A stretch of DNA of 64,000 bases from NCBI GenBank assembly GCA_039029275.1, contig JBCCGL010000015.1, positions 1 to 64,000 on the forward strand. The letters run 5' to 3'. A model generated the notes under the pieces. The model had not been told where the DNA came from, did no database searches, and saw nothing but the letters and a program-made list of their open reading frames with translations. Shown one piece after another: positions 1 through 7,848 of the stretch; the first letter of the stretch is position 1; the number at the start of each line of letters is the position of its first letter. The translations under genes and the position numbers were made by a program. Source of the stretch: JBCCGL01 sp039029275 (GTDB lineage Bacteria > Pseudomonadota > Gammaproteobacteria > JBCCGL01).

Positions 1-141
1 GAGATGGTCATGCCTGGCGACAACGTTAAGATGAGTGTGAAGCTGATTGCGCCGATTGCGATGGAAGAAGGCCTGCGTTTCGCGGTACGCGAAGGTGGTC
101 GAACCGTCGGTGCCGGCGTCGTCTCCAAGATTGTTGAGTAA
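1..141 (+). CDS. tuf: Elongation factor Tu, C-terminal end (partial)
   Basis: This is the last 46 codons of EF-Tu, the GTPase that brings aminoacyl-tRNA to the ribosome. The visible part is the end of the domain 3 barrel, with MVMPGDNVKM and RFAVREGGRTVGAGVV, and stop TAA at 139-141. The 5' part lies outside the window. rpsJ starts 5 nt downstream, so the end of the str operon and rpsJ are probably cotranscribed. Confidence 0.97.
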   Translation, partial: EMVMPGDNVKMSVKLIAPIAMEEGLRFAVREGGRTVGAGVVSKIVE

Positions 142-146
142 CTGAT

Positions 147-467
147 ATGGCAGCCACTGAAAGTCAAACCATACGCATTCGCCTGAAAGCGTTCGATCAC
201 CGACTGATCGACAAATCGGCGCGCGAAATTCTGGAAACCGCGAAACGCACCGGTGCGTACGTTGTGGGTCCGATTCCGCTGCCGACCAAGAAAGAACGCT
301 TTACAGTGCTTATTTCGCCGCACGTCAATAAAGATGCACGCGATCAGTACGAAATCCGCACTCACAAGCGATTGATCGATATTGTCGATCCGACCGACAA
401 GACCGTCGACGCGCTTATGAAGCTGGACTTGGCGGCCGGTGTGGACGTGCAAATTAAGTTGAATTAG
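147..467 (+). CDS. rpsJ: 30S ribosomal protein S10 / NusE
   Basis: S10 is a 30S head protein and, as NusE, a transcription antitermination partner of NusB. The 106-residue length is normal, and IRIRLKAFDHRLID near the start and THKRLIDIVDPTDKTVDALM near the end are family signatures. The gene follows tuf by 5 nt. It is set apart from the next ribosomal gene, rplC, by 183 nt holding a promoter-like sequence and a hairpin, so it may belong transcriptionally to tuf more than to rplC. Confidence 0.98.
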   Translation: MAATESQTIRIRLKAFDHRLIDKSAREILETAKRTGAYVVGPIPLPTKKERFTVLISPHVNKDARDQYEIRTHKRLIDIVDPTDKTVDALMKLDLAAGVDVQIKLN

Positions 468-481
468 TCGCTCCCGGCCAC

Positions 482-511
482 TTGGCTGGCCAGGAATTTC
501 AGTGCTATAAT
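482..511 (+). promoter_or_regulatory. Candidate promoter for the rplC operon
   Basis: A perfect -10 TATAAT lies at 506-511. A weak -35 TTGGCT lies at 482-487, spaced by 18 bp. Transcription would start near 518, only a few bases before the hairpin at 524-554, and would give a leader of about 130 nt in front of rplC. Inferred from sequence only. Confidence 0.6.
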
Positions 512-523
512 GCGCGGCTTTCC

Positions 524-554
524 AGCCCCATATCAGTCTTGCTGATATGGGGCT
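524..554 (+). promoter_or_regulatory. Hairpin in the rplC leader
   Basis: A perfect 13-bp inverted repeat: AGCCCCATATCAG at 524-536 and its complement at 542-554, with a 5-nt loop. It is followed by TTGATTTTGCC, which is only partly T-rich. It would sit at the very 5' end of a transcript started at the promoter just upstream. It could be an attenuator or ribosomal-protein-binding leader element, like the L4-controlled S10 leader of E. coli, or a terminator of tuf-rpsJ transcripts. The role is not shown. Confidence 0.55.
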
Positions 555-650
555 TGATTTTGCCAGAAGCGAAAACCCGTCCTGGGAACCATCTTCTGGA
601 GTTTTTGTGTCACCGGTCAATCGAAATCGGTGGTTTTAAGAGGAACAACG

Positions 651-1289
651 ATGGCAATAGGTTTAGTCGGCCGCAAGGCAGGCATGACCCGTGTGTTCAC
701 TGACGCCGGTGATTCGGTGCCAGTAACCGTTATCGAGGTCGAGCCCAATCGAATCACTCAGGTGAAAACCGAGGATGGGGACGGTTATCGTGCCTACCAG
801 GTTACTGTGGGTGAGAAAAAAGCCTCACGCGTCAACAAGCCGTTGGCAGGTCACTTTGCCAAGGCTGAGATTGCCGCCGGTCGCGGGCTGTGGGAATTTC
901 GTCTCGCTGACGGCGAAGGCGATGATCTTGCTCTGGGCGGTGAAGTATCACTCGACATTATCGAGGAAGGCCAAAAGGTCGATATCGCAGGGAACACCAT
1001 CGGTAAGGGATTTGCCGGTGTCGTGAAGCGCCACGGATTTCGCATGCAAGACGCCACCCACGGTAACTCTATTTCTCACCGCGCTCCTGGATCGATTGGT
1101 CAAAACCAAACGCCGGGTCGCGTGTTCAAAGGTAAAAAAATGGCCGGGCACATGGGTGCCGTGCGCCGCACTGTGCAAAACCTGGAAGTCGTCAAGGTCG
1201 ATGCTGAAAAGCACTACCTTCTCGTCAAGGGCGCAGTGCCGGGATCGCGCGGCGGTGACGTCATTATTTATCCGTCGGTCAAGGCGTAG
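651..1289 (+). CDS. rplC: 50S ribosomal protein L3
   Basis: L3 is an early-assembly 23S rRNA-binding protein near the peptidyl transferase centre. The start is ATG 651 (MAIGLVGRKAGMTRVF), chosen over an upstream in-frame ATG at 630 because AAGAGGA at 638-644 is a good ribosome binding site and the family starts here. The loop around IGQNQTPGRVFKGKKM carries the glutamine that PrmB methylates in E. coli. The product is 212 residues, a normal length, and rplD follows after 8 nt. Confidence 0.98.
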   Translation: MAIGLVGRKAGMTRVFTDAGDSVPVTVIEVEPNRITQVKTEDGDGYRAYQVTVGEKKASRVNKPLAGHFAKAEIAAGRGLWEFRLADGEGDDLALGGEVSLDIIEEGQKVDIAGNTIGKGFAGVVKRHGFRMQDATHGNSISHRAPGSIGQNQTPGRVFKGKKMAGHMGAVRRTVQNLEVVKVDAEKHYLLVKGAVPGSRGGDVIIYPSVKA

Positions 1290-1297
1290 GAGTACTG

Positions 1298-1903
1298 ATG
1301 GAACTGAAAATGCATAATGGATCGGGTTCGCTTGAAGTCTCTGATGCAGTCTTCGGTCGCGAGTTCAACGAGGCGCTTATCCATCAGGTGGTGACTGCGT
1401 ACATGTCCGCAGGTCGCGCAGGTACGCGTGCCCAAAAGACTCGTTCGCAAGTACGCGGCGGTGGAGCGAAACCATGGCGGCAAAAAGGTACGGGTCGTGC
1501 GCGTGCCGGCACCATTCGCAGCCCGATCTGGCGAAGCGGTGGTGTGACCTTTGCGGCCAAGCCACAAAGCCATGAGCAGAAAGTAAATCGCAAGATGTAC
1601 CGAGGCGCGATCGGCTCGATTGTTTCTGAGCTGATTCGACGTGAACGCATTCATGTCATCGACGGCATTGCGCTCGATGCTCCCAAAACCAAGCAATTGG
1701 TCGGCAAGCTGAAAGAAATGGAGCTTAGCAGTGCTTTGATCGTCACCGAAGCGCTCGAGCAAAACCTTTATCTTGCGTCGCGCAACCTGCCGGACGTTCA
1801 GGTTATCGATGTTGCTGCTATTGACCCTGTGTCGCTGCTGCGTTTTGAAAATGTGGTGATGACAGCGGGTGCGGTTAAACGCTTTGAGGAGTGGCTGCAA
1901 TGA
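1298..1903 (+). CDS. rplD: 50S ribosomal protein L4
   Basis: L4 binds 23S rRNA with a globular domain and a long loop lining the exit tunnel. In E. coli it also represses the S10 operon through its leader. The basic loop is visible around residues 45-80 (RGGGAKPWRQKGTGRARAGT). The 201-residue length is standard. An AGGAG-type site precedes the ATG, and the stop overlaps the rplW start by 4 nt (ATGA), implying translational coupling. It is a candidate regulator of the hairpin leader before rplC. Confidence 0.98.
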   Translation: MELKMHNGSGSLEVSDAVFGREFNEALIHQVVTAYMSAGRAGTRAQKTRSQVRGGGAKPWRQKGTGRARAGTIRSPIWRSGGVTFAAKPQSHEQKVNRKMYRGAIGSIVSELIRRERIHVIDGIALDAPKTKQLVGKLKEMELSSALIVTEALEQNLYLASRNLPDVQVIDVAAIDPVSLLRFENVVMTAGAVKRFEEWLQ

Positions 1904-2199
1904 ACCAGGAAAGACTCATGCAAATTCTGGTGACGCCGCATATTTCCGAGAAATCGGCGGTGGCCGCTGAAATGAGCGGGCAGCACACTTTCAAAGTGGT
2001 TGTTGATGCCAACAAGCTCGAAGTCAAACACGCTGTCGAAAAACTGTTCTCTGTAAAGGTGCAGTCTGTTCGCATGATCAATATGAAAGGCAAAAACAAA
2101 CGTTTTGGCCAACGACTGGGTCGTCGCGTGAACTGGAAGAAAGCGATTGTTCGCCTCGAAGACGGTCACGATATCGATTTCGTCGGGGGTGGGAGTTAG
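1900..2199 (+). CDS. rplW: 50S ribosomal protein L23
   Basis: L23 sits at the tunnel exit and is the docking site for trigger factor and SRP. The start chosen is ATG 1900 (MNQERLMQILVTPHISEK), which overlaps the rplD stop and has GAGGAG 8 nt upstream. A GTG at 1891 would add three residues but would lie inside that binding site. The product is 99 residues. VTPHISEKS and the basic stretch NMKGKNKRFGQRLGRR are typical. Confidence 0.96.
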   Translation: MNQERLMQILVTPHISEKSAVAAEMSGQHTFKVVVDANKLEVKHAVEKLFSVKVQSVRMINMKGKNKRFGQRLGRRVNWKKAIVRLEDGHDIDFVGGGS

Positions 2200-2201
2200 T
2201 C

Positions 2202-3029
2202 ATGGCACTGGTTAAAGCCAAACCGACCTCGCCGGGTCGTCGCTTCATGGTGAAGGTCGTGAACAAAGACCTTCATAAAGGTGAGCCCTGGGCAGGCCTG
2301 GTTGAAAAGAAATCAAAAACCGGCGGCCGTAACAACGCGGGGCGTATTACAACGCGTCATCGAGGCGGTGGTCACAAACAGCGCTATCGAATTATCGATT
2401 TCAAGCGCAACAAAGACGGCATCCCCGCGCGGGTTGAACGCCTCGAATACGATCCGAACCGTAGCGCCAACATTGCCCTGTTGGTCTATCTCGACGGTGA
2501 ACGCCGCTACATCCTGGCACCAAAAGGTGTGAAGTCGGGCGATCCTCTGATGTCCGGTCGCGAAGCGCCCATCAAGGCAGGTAACAGCCTGCCATTGAGC
2601 AATATTCCGGTCGGTACGACGGTGCACTGCATCGAGATGAAGCCCGGCAAAGGGGCGCAGATGATCCGTACCGCTGGTGGTTACGCTCAGCTCGTCGCCC
2701 GCGAAGGCGCGCACGCAACCTTGCGATTGCGCTCTGGTGAGATGCGCAAAGTGCCGGCCACATGCCGAGCCACCATTGGCGAAGTTGGCAATGGTGAGCA
2801 CGCACTGCGCAAATTGGGCAAAGCCGGTGCCAAACGCTGGAAAGGTATTCGCCCGACCGTTCGCGGTGTCGCGATGAATCCGGTTGATCACCCGCACGGT
2901 GGTGGCGAAGGCCGTACATCGGGTGGCCGTCATCCGGTGTCGCCGTGGGGTACTCCGGCGAAGGGATACAAAACACGTTCTAACAAGCGCACCGACAACA
3001 TGATCGTGCGTCGACGCAAGAAGAAGTAG
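2202..3029 (+). CDS. rplB: 50S ribosomal protein L2
   Basis: L2 is required for subunit joining and lies close to the peptidyl transferase centre. The conserved C-terminal HPHGGGEGRTSGGRHPVSPWG stretch near residues 228-248 includes the critical histidine. The 275-residue length is normal. It starts 2 nt after rplW, with the GGGAG binding site inside the end of rplW. Confidence 0.99.
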   Translation: MALVKAKPTSPGRRFMVKVVNKDLHKGEPWAGLVEKKSKTGGRNNAGRITTRHRGGGHKQRYRIIDFKRNKDGIPARVERLEYDPNRSANIALLVYLDGERRYILAPKGVKSGDPLMSGREAPIKAGNSLPLSNIPVGTTVHCIEMKPGKGAQMIRTAGGYAQLVAREGAHATLRLRSGEMRKVPATCRATIGEVGNGEHALRKLGKAGAKRWKGIRPTVRGVAMNPVDHPHGGGEGRTSGGRHPVSPWGTPAKGYKTRSNKRTDNMIVRRRKKK

Positions 3030-3042
3030 GCGGGAGTAGTTT

Positions 3043-3315
3043 ATGCCACGTTCGTTGAAAAAAGGTCCGTTTATCGACACGCACCTGCTGAAGAAAGTCG
3101 AGGCAGCGCGAGAAGCAAACGATAAACGCCCAATTAAAACATGGTCTCGCCGTTCCATGATCGTGCCCGAGATGGTGGGTTTAACCATCGCTGTGCATAA
3201 CGGGCGTCAGCACGTTCCGGTACTGGTCAGCGAAAACATGGTTGGCCACAAACTGGGTGAATTTGCGATGACGCGACTTTACAAAGGCCACGTGGCCGAC
3301 AAGAAAACGCGCTAG
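3043..3315 (+). CDS. rpsS: 30S ribosomal protein S19
   Basis: S19 is a 30S head protein that pairs with S13 and contacts the A-site tRNA. MPRSLKKGPFID at the N-terminus and MVGHKLGEFAMTR in the second half are the family signatures. The product has 90 residues. It follows rplB by 13 nt, preceded by GGCGGGAG. Confidence 0.98.
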   Translation: MPRSLKKGPFIDTHLLKKVEAAREANDKRPIKTWSRRSMIVPEMVGLTIAVHNGRQHVPVLVSENMVGHKLGEFAMTRLYKGHVADKKTR

Positions 3316-3324
3316 GGGATTGTC

Positions 3325-3660
3325 ATGCAAGTCAGTGCCAAATTAAAACACGCGCGCATTTCACCGCAGAAAGTTCGTCTGGTGGCGGATCAGGTTCGCG
3401 GGCTGCCGGTCGAACGTGCGCTGCAGATTTTGCAGTTCAGCAACAAGAAAGCGGCGCAAATCACGCGACAGATTTTGGAGTCGGCGATTGCCAACGCCGA
3501 GCACAACGAAGGTGCCGATGTCGATGAGCTCAAAGTCTCGACCATCTTTGTTAACGAAGGCCCGGTCATGAAGCGCATGCGTGCTCGCGCTAAAGGCCGT
3601 GGCAACCGAATTATGAAACGCACCAGTCACATCACAGTGACGGTTGCAGATCAGTCGTAA
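3325..3660 (+). CDS. rplV: 50S ribosomal protein L22
   Basis: L22 has a long beta hairpin that lines the exit tunnel constriction, where macrolide-resistance changes occur in other bacteria. That hairpin is visible as GPVMKRMRARAKGRGNRIMKRTSH near residues 78-101. The start MQVSAKLKHARISPQKVRLVADQVRG is canonical. Length is 111 residues, and it lies 9 nt after rpsS. Confidence 0.98.
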   Translation: MQVSAKLKHARISPQKVRLVADQVRGLPVERALQILQFSNKKAAQITRQILESAIANAEHNEGADVDELKVSTIFVNEGPVMKRMRARAKGRGNRIMKRTSHITVTVADQS

Positions 3661-3672
3661 AGGGCGACAGAT

Positions 3673-4356
3673 ATGGGACAAAAAGTACATCCTGTTGGTA
3701 TCCGGCTCGGTATCTCAACCGATTGGAATTCAACGTGGTATGCCGATAGTCAGGACTACGCAAATTATCTGAACGATGATCTGCGCGTTCGTGATTTTCT
3801 GAAAAAGAAACTCGCGCATGCGTCAGTCAGCCGAATCCAGATTGATCGTCCGGCTCGCGCAGCTGTCATCACAATTCATACCGCGCGCCCGGGTATCGTG
3901 ATCGGTAAGAAAGGCGAGGATATCGAGAAGCTGCGTCGCATTGTTGCGCCCATGATGGATATCAACATTAACAACGTCAAAATCAATATCGCTGAGATTC
4001 GTAAGCCCGAACTCGACGCCCAGCTGGTCGCCGAAGGCGTCGCACAGCAGCTCGAGCGTCGCGTGATGTTCCGCCGTGCGATGAAGCGCGTCGTAACCAA
4101 TACCATGCGTCTTGGCGCGCAAGGCGTAAAAATCAGTGTTTCTGGCCGATTGAACGGCGCTGAAATTGCGCGCCGCGAGTGGTACCACGAAGGCCGTGTG
4201 CCCCTGCACACCTTGCGTGCAGACATCGACTACGGCGTTGCCGAAGCGAACACCACCTACGGCATCATTGGTGTGAAAGTCTGGATTTGTAAAGGCGAAG
4301 TTTTTGATCTCGAACAAAAGCGCGATGAAGATCGCAGCAGCGTCGCGACGAAGTAA
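3673..4356 (+). CDS. rpsC: 30S ribosomal protein S3
   Basis: S3 lies at the mRNA entry tunnel and takes part in unwinding mRNA. The start MGQKVHPVGIRLG is universal. A type II KH RNA-binding domain is seen with the GIVIGKKGEDIEKLR loop near residues 74-88. The C-terminal domain carries SGRLNGAEIARREWY. The 227-residue length is normal, and rplP follows after 14 nt. Confidence 0.99.
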   Translation: MGQKVHPVGIRLGISTDWNSTWYADSQDYANYLNDDLRVRDFLKKKLAHASVSRIQIDRPARAAVITIHTARPGIVIGKKGEDIEKLRRIVAPMMDININNVKINIAEIRKPELDAQLVAEGVAQQLERRVMFRRAMKRVVTNTMRLGAQGVKISVSGRLNGAEIARREWYHEGRVPLHTLRADIDYGVAEANTTYGIIGVKVWICKGEVFDLEQKRDEDRSSVATK

Positions 4357-4370
4357 GAGGAGATCGAGAC

Positions 4371-4784
4371 ATGTTACAGCCTAAACGCACAAAATTTCGC
4401 AAGCAGCAAAAAGGTCGCAACCGCGGTCTTGCGCAAAACGGTAACAAAGTCAGCTTTGGCGAATTCGGTCTGAAAGCAACCGCAACCGGTCGAATTACCG
4501 CGCGACAGATCGAGTCTGCACGTCGTGCGATGACCCGCCACATCAAGCGTGGCGGAAAAATCTGGATTCGAATTTTCCCGGATGTGCCGGTCACCAAAAA
4601 GCCTATCGAAGTTCGTCAAGGTAAAGGTAAGGGTAACGTCGAGTATTGGGTGTGCAAAATCCAACCCGGCAAGATGCTCTACGAAATGGAAGGTGTTTCC
4701 GAAGATGTTGCGCGCGAAGCTTTTCGCCTCGCGGCTGCTAAATTGCCGCTGTCAACCCAGTTTGTCAGCCGAACGGTGATGTAA
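4371..4784 (+). CDS. rplP: 50S ribosomal protein L16
   Basis: L16 organises the A-site tRNA elbow region of the 50S subunit. MLQPKRTKFRKQQKGRN and the later GGKIWIRIFPDVPVTKKP are diagnostic. The arginine equivalent to the YcfD-hydroxylated Arg81 of E. coli falls in the PIEVRQGKGKG segment. Length is 137 residues. A strong AAGAGGAG precedes the ATG. Its stop shares one base with the rpmC start (TAATG). Confidence 0.98.
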   Translation: MLQPKRTKFRKQQKGRNRGLAQNGNKVSFGEFGLKATATGRITARQIESARRAMTRHIKRGGKIWIRIFPDVPVTKKPIEVRQGKGKGNVEYWVCKIQPGKMLYEMEGVSEDVAREAFRLAAAKLPLSTQFVSRTVM

Positions 4785-4990
4785 TGAAAGCGAACGAATT
4801 ACGCGAAAAAGACCTGGCGGGTCTTGAAGAAGAATTGGTCGCACTGCGCAAGGAGCAATTCAATCTGCGTATGCAGATGGGGTCTGGGCAGGGTGTTCGT
4901 CCGCACCAGATTCGTGACGTACGAAAAAATATTGCGCGTGTGCACACGGTTATGAATGAACTGAAAGTTAAAGCGGGTAGCGAAGAATGA
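4784..4990 (+). CDS. rpmC: 50S ribosomal protein L29
   Basis: L29 is a small two-helix protein beside L23 at the tunnel exit. MKANELREKDLAGLEEELVALRKEQFNLRMQ is the expected pattern. Its 68 residues are normal. It is coupled at both ends: one shared base with rplP upstream and a 4-nt ATGA overlap with rpsQ downstream. Confidence 0.97.
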   Translation: MKANELREKDLAGLEEELVALRKEQFNLRMQMGSGQGVRPHQIRDVRKNIARVHTVMNELKVKAGSEE

Positions 4991-5247
4991 GCACCGACGG
5001 CAAATTGCAGCGCACGACGGTTGGTAAGGTCGTCAGCGACAAGATGGACAAAACCGCAGTTGTTCTGGTTGAGCGCATGGTGCGTCACCCGGTTTACGGA
5101 AAATTCATTAAACGCTCCAAAAAAATGCACGTGCACGATGCAGAAAACGCCTGCCGCATTGGTGACGTTGTACAAATTCAAGAGGGGCGCCCGGTTTCGA
5201 AAACGAAATCCTGGGAACTGGTTAAAGTAGTTGAGCAGGCGCGTTAA
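4987..5247 (+). CDS. rpsQ: 30S ribosomal protein S17
   Basis: S17 is an OB-fold primary 16S rRNA-binding protein of the 30S body. GKVVSDKMDKTAVVLVERMVRHPVYGKFI and the later EGRPVSKTKSWELVKVVE are characteristic. It has 86 residues and overlaps rpmC by 4 nt. A gap of 33 nt follows before rplN, one of the larger gaps in this operon. Confidence 0.98.
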   Translation: MSTDGKLQRTTVGKVVSDKMDKTAVVLVERMVRHPVYGKFIKRSKKMHVHDAENACRIGDVVQIQEGRPVSKTKSWELVKVVEQAR

Positions 5248-5280
5248 GGCGGCTGGTCGTAAAAGTACTGGAATAGCAAC

Positions 5281-5649
5281 ATGATTCAAATGCAAACACT
5301 TTTAAACGCTGCTGATAACAGCGGCGCGAAAAAGGTTCAGTGCATCAAAGTGCTGGGCGGTTCGCGACGTCGTTATGCGGGCATTGGTGACATCATCAAG
5401 GTCAGCGTTAAGGACGCTATTCCGCGCGGCAAGGTGAAAAAAGGCGAAGTTTATAACGCCGTCGTCGTACGTACCCGTAAGGGAGTACGTCGTAATGATG
5501 GCTCAGCGATTCGCTTCGACTCAAATGCCGCTGTAATTTTGAACCAAAAACTCGAACCGATTGGCACTCGAATTTTTGGCCCGGTAACACGCGAGCTGCG
5601 TAGCGAACGATTCATGAAGATTATTTCGCTCGCACCGGAAGTGTTGTAA
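5281..5649 (+). CDS. rplN: 50S ribosomal protein L14
   Basis: L14 forms intersubunit bridges and is the docking site of the silencing factor RsfS. MIQMQTLLNAADNSGAKKVQCI and RELRSERFMKIISLAPEVL are conserved ends. The 122-residue length is exact for the family. The sequence before the ATG has only a weak ribosome binding site (CTGGAAT). In E. coli the spc operon starts here, but no clear promoter is seen in the 33-nt gap. Confidence 0.98.
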   Translation: MIQMQTLLNAADNSGAKKVQCIKVLGGSRRRYAGIGDIIKVSVKDAIPRGKVKKGEVYNAVVVRTRKGVRRNDGSAIRFDSNAAVILNQKLEPIGTRIFGPVTRELRSERFMKIISLAPEVL

Positions 5650-5664
5650 ACCAGGACAATAACG

Positions 5665-5982
5665 ATGCGTAAGATTAAAAAAGGTGACGACGTGGTCGTG
5701 GTGTGCGGCAAAGACAAAGGCCGTCGCGGCACCGTTCAAAAAGTGTTGGGCAACGGCCGTGTGATCGTTGACAACATAAACATGGTTAAAAAACACGTTA
5801 AGCCGAACCCTAACGCCGGCGTCGCGGGTGGAATCGTGGAACAGGAAGCGTCGATGGATGTATCCAACGTGATGCTTTTTAACCCGGCTAAAGAAGCAGG
5901 CGATCGTGTCGGTTTCAAAGTGCTGGAAGATGGAAAAAAGGTTCGCTACTTCAAATCCAACGGCGAAGCCGTGGACGGTTGA
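5665..5982 (+). CDS. rplX: 50S ribosomal protein L24
   Basis: L24 is an assembly initiator of the 50S subunit. The N-terminal KOW motif is visible: KKGDDVVVVCGKDKGRRGTVQKVL near residues 4-27. The 105-residue length is normal. It is 15 nt after rplN and 9 nt before rplE. Confidence 0.98.
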   Translation: MRKIKKGDDVVVVCGKDKGRRGTVQKVLGNGRVIVDNINMVKKHVKPNPNAGVAGGIVEQEASMDVSNVMLFNPAKEAGDRVGFKVLEDGKKVRYFKSNGEAVDG

Positions 5983-5991
5983 GGCTGAGAA

Positions 5992-6531
5992 ATGGCACGT
6001 TTACAAGATTTTTACAAAGAAACCGTTGTCGGTCAGTTGACCGAGCAGTTCGGTTACAAGAGCGCGATGCAGGTTCCCGCGATTACGAAAATTTCGCTGA
6101 ACATGGGCCTGGGCGAAGCGCTCTCGGACAAAAAAGTCATCGAAAACGCGATGGAAGATATGGCCAAGATCTCCGGCCAAAAACCGGTTGTCACGCTTGC
6201 ACGTAAATCAATCGCGGGTTTTAAAGTCCGCGATGGCTGGCCGATTGGTTGCAAAGTCACGTTGCGACGCCAGCGCATGTACGAGTTTATGGATCGATTG
6301 GTCAGTATTTCGATTCCGCGTATTCGAGACTTCCGTGGATTCAGCGCGAAAGCGTTTGACGGTCGTGGCAACTACAGCATGGGTGTCAAAGAACAGATTA
6401 TTTTTCCCGAGATCGACTACGACAAGATCGATGCGGTCCGTGGTATGGACATCACTATTGCCACCTCGGCAAAAACGGATGAAGAAGCGCTCGCACTGCT
6501 GCGCGCCTTCAACTTTCCGTTCAAGCAATAG
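5992..6531 (+). CDS. rplE: 50S ribosomal protein L5
   Basis: L5 binds 5S rRNA and contacts the P-site tRNA. ITKISLNMGLGEA and RDFRGFSAKAFDGRGNYSMG are typical segments, and the protein ends ALLRAFNFPFKQ. Length is 179 residues. The start at ATG 5992 has GAGGCTGAG just upstream. Confidence 0.98.
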   Translation: MARLQDFYKETVVGQLTEQFGYKSAMQVPAITKISLNMGLGEALSDKKVIENAMEDMAKISGQKPVVTLARKSIAGFKVRDGWPIGCKVTLRRQRMYEFMDRLVSISIPRIRDFRGFSAKAFDGRGNYSMGVKEQIIFPEIDYDKIDAVRGMDITIATSAKTDEEALALLRAFNFPFKQ

Positions 6532-6550
6532 CGAACAGGTTTTAATCGAT

Positions 6551-6856
6551 ATGGCTAAAAACTCGATGGTCGCGCGTGAAGTAAAACGTGCAAAACTGGT
6601 TAAAAAATTCGCGGCTAAGCGTGACGCCTTGCGCGCCACGATTAAATCCGCAAACGCCAGCTACGACGAAAAAATGGAAGCGGGGGCAAAACTGCAGGCA
6701 TTGCCGCGTGATTCCAGCCCTAGCCGCCAACGCAATCGTTGTCGTGTTAGCGGGCGTCCGCATGGCTACTATCGAAAATTCGGCCTGTCGCGAAATAAAC
6801 TCCGCGAAGCAGCAATGCGCGGAGACGTACCCGGTCTTGCGAAAGCAAGCTGGTAG
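6551..6856 (+). CDS. rpsN: 30S ribosomal protein S14 (zinc-independent form)
   Basis: S14 is a 30S head protein. The start ATG 6551 (MAKNSMVAREVKRAKLVKK) is preferred. The reading frame is open further upstream, but that part overlaps rplE and has no family similarity. The product is 101 residues and has no CxxC pairs, so it is the long, zinc-free form. RNRCRVSGRPHGYYRKFGLSR is the conserved C-terminal segment. It is 19 nt after rplE. Confidence 0.96.
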   Translation: MAKNSMVAREVKRAKLVKKFAAKRDALRATIKSANASYDEKMEAGAKLQALPRDSSPSRQRNRCRVSGRPHGYYRKFGLSRNKLREAAMRGDVPGLAKASW

Positions 6857-6883
6857 AAAGACGAGATTTGCAGGTAATTACTT

Positions 6884-7279
6884 ATGAGTATGTCTGATCC
6901 CATCGCTGATATGTTGACGCGTATCCGCAATGCCCAACAGGTGAGTAAAACAACTGTTGCTTTGCCCTCGTCGAAACAGAAAGCAGCGATTGCCGAAGTG
7001 CTGAAAAACGAGGGCTACATCACCGACTATGCGGTGACTGACGCCGATGTGGGTAAAACCCTGCATATTGACCTCAAGTATTTTCAGGGCAAACCGGTTA
7101 TCGAATCCCTCAAGCGCGTAAGCCGTCCGGGTCTTCGAATCTTTAAAAACAAAAACGAGCTGCCGCAGGTATTGGGTGGTTTGGGTGTTGCGATTATCTC
7201 CACGTCAAATGGAGTGATGAGCGATCGCCAGGCGCGTAGTAACGGGCAGGGCGGCGAAGTGATTTGCTACGTGGCGTAG
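6884..7279 (+). CDS. rpsH: 30S ribosomal protein S8
   Basis: S8 is a primary 16S rRNA binder and, in E. coli, the repressor of the spc operon at the L5 message. MSDPIADMLTRIRNAQ and the C-terminal GVMSDRQARSNGQGGEVICYVA are diagnostic. Two in-frame ATGs exist, at 6884 and 6890. The first fits the CAGG ribosome binding site about 9 nt away. The product is 131 residues. Confidence 0.97.
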   Translation: MSMSDPIADMLTRIRNAQQVSKTTVALPSSKQKAAIAEVLKNEGYITDYAVTDADVGKTLHIDLKYFQGKPVIESLKRVSRPGLRIFKNKNELPQVLGGLGVAIISTSNGVMSDRQARSNGQGGEVICYVA

Positions 7280-7302
7280 CGCTACTAGCCGGGTAAACAG
7301 TT

Positions 7303-7836
7303 ATGTCCAGAATTGCCAAAAAGCCGATTTCGCTGCCAAAAGGTGTCGAGATCAAAATTGAAGGTCAAAACATCACGGCGAAAGGTGCGCAGGGATCCAA
7401 TCAGTTAGTGTTGCACGACTCGGTGAGCGCCAACGAAGAAGATGGTGTGCTGAAAGTTGAACCTAAATCGGAATCAAAGGCGGACGTCGCAATGGCGGGT
7501 ACGATGCGCGCGCTGCTGAATAACCTTGTCACCGGTGTAGCGGACGGCTTCGAGAAAAAGCTGACCCTGATCGGGGTTGGCTACCGCGCACAAATGCAGG
7601 GTGCAAAACTGAGTTTAACGCTCGGTTTTTCTCACCCGGTTGAATATGAAGTGCCCGAGGGTATCAAGATTGAAACGCCCAGCCAGACTGAAATCGTTGT
7701 AAAAGGCAGCGATAAGCAACTGGTGGGTCAAGTGGCTGCTGATATTCGCGCTTATCGTCCGCCAGAGCCTTACAAAGGCAAAGGCGTACGCTACAGCGAT
7801 GAGTACGTAGCGAAGAAAGAAGCCAAGAAGAAGTAA
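7303..7836 (+). CDS. rplF: 50S ribosomal protein L6
   Basis: L6 is near the factor-binding site of the 50S subunit. MSRIAKKPISLPKGVE and the C-terminal RPPEPYKGKGVRYSDEYVAKKEAKKK are characteristic. It is 177 residues, made of two repeated alpha-beta domains. It lies 23 nt after rpsH. Confidence 0.98.
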   Translation: MSRIAKKPISLPKGVEIKIEGQNITAKGAQGSNQLVLHDSVSANEEDGVLKVEPKSESKADVAMAGTMRALLNNLVTGVADGFEKKLTLIGVGYRAQMQGAKLSLTLGFSHPVEYEVPEGIKIETPSQTEIVVKGSDKQLVGQVAADIRAYRPPEPYKGKGVRYSDEYVAKKEAKKK

Positions 7837-7848
7837 CAGGTTAAGACT

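Noticed and set aside
1268..1900. 210-residue open frame antisense to rplD
   Set aside because: It is a shadow of a highly conserved ribosomal gene with no ribosome binding site or recognisable domain.
2313..3188. 291-residue open frame antisense to rplB and rpsS
   Set aside because: It covers two certain genes on the other strand and its translation has no family resemblance.
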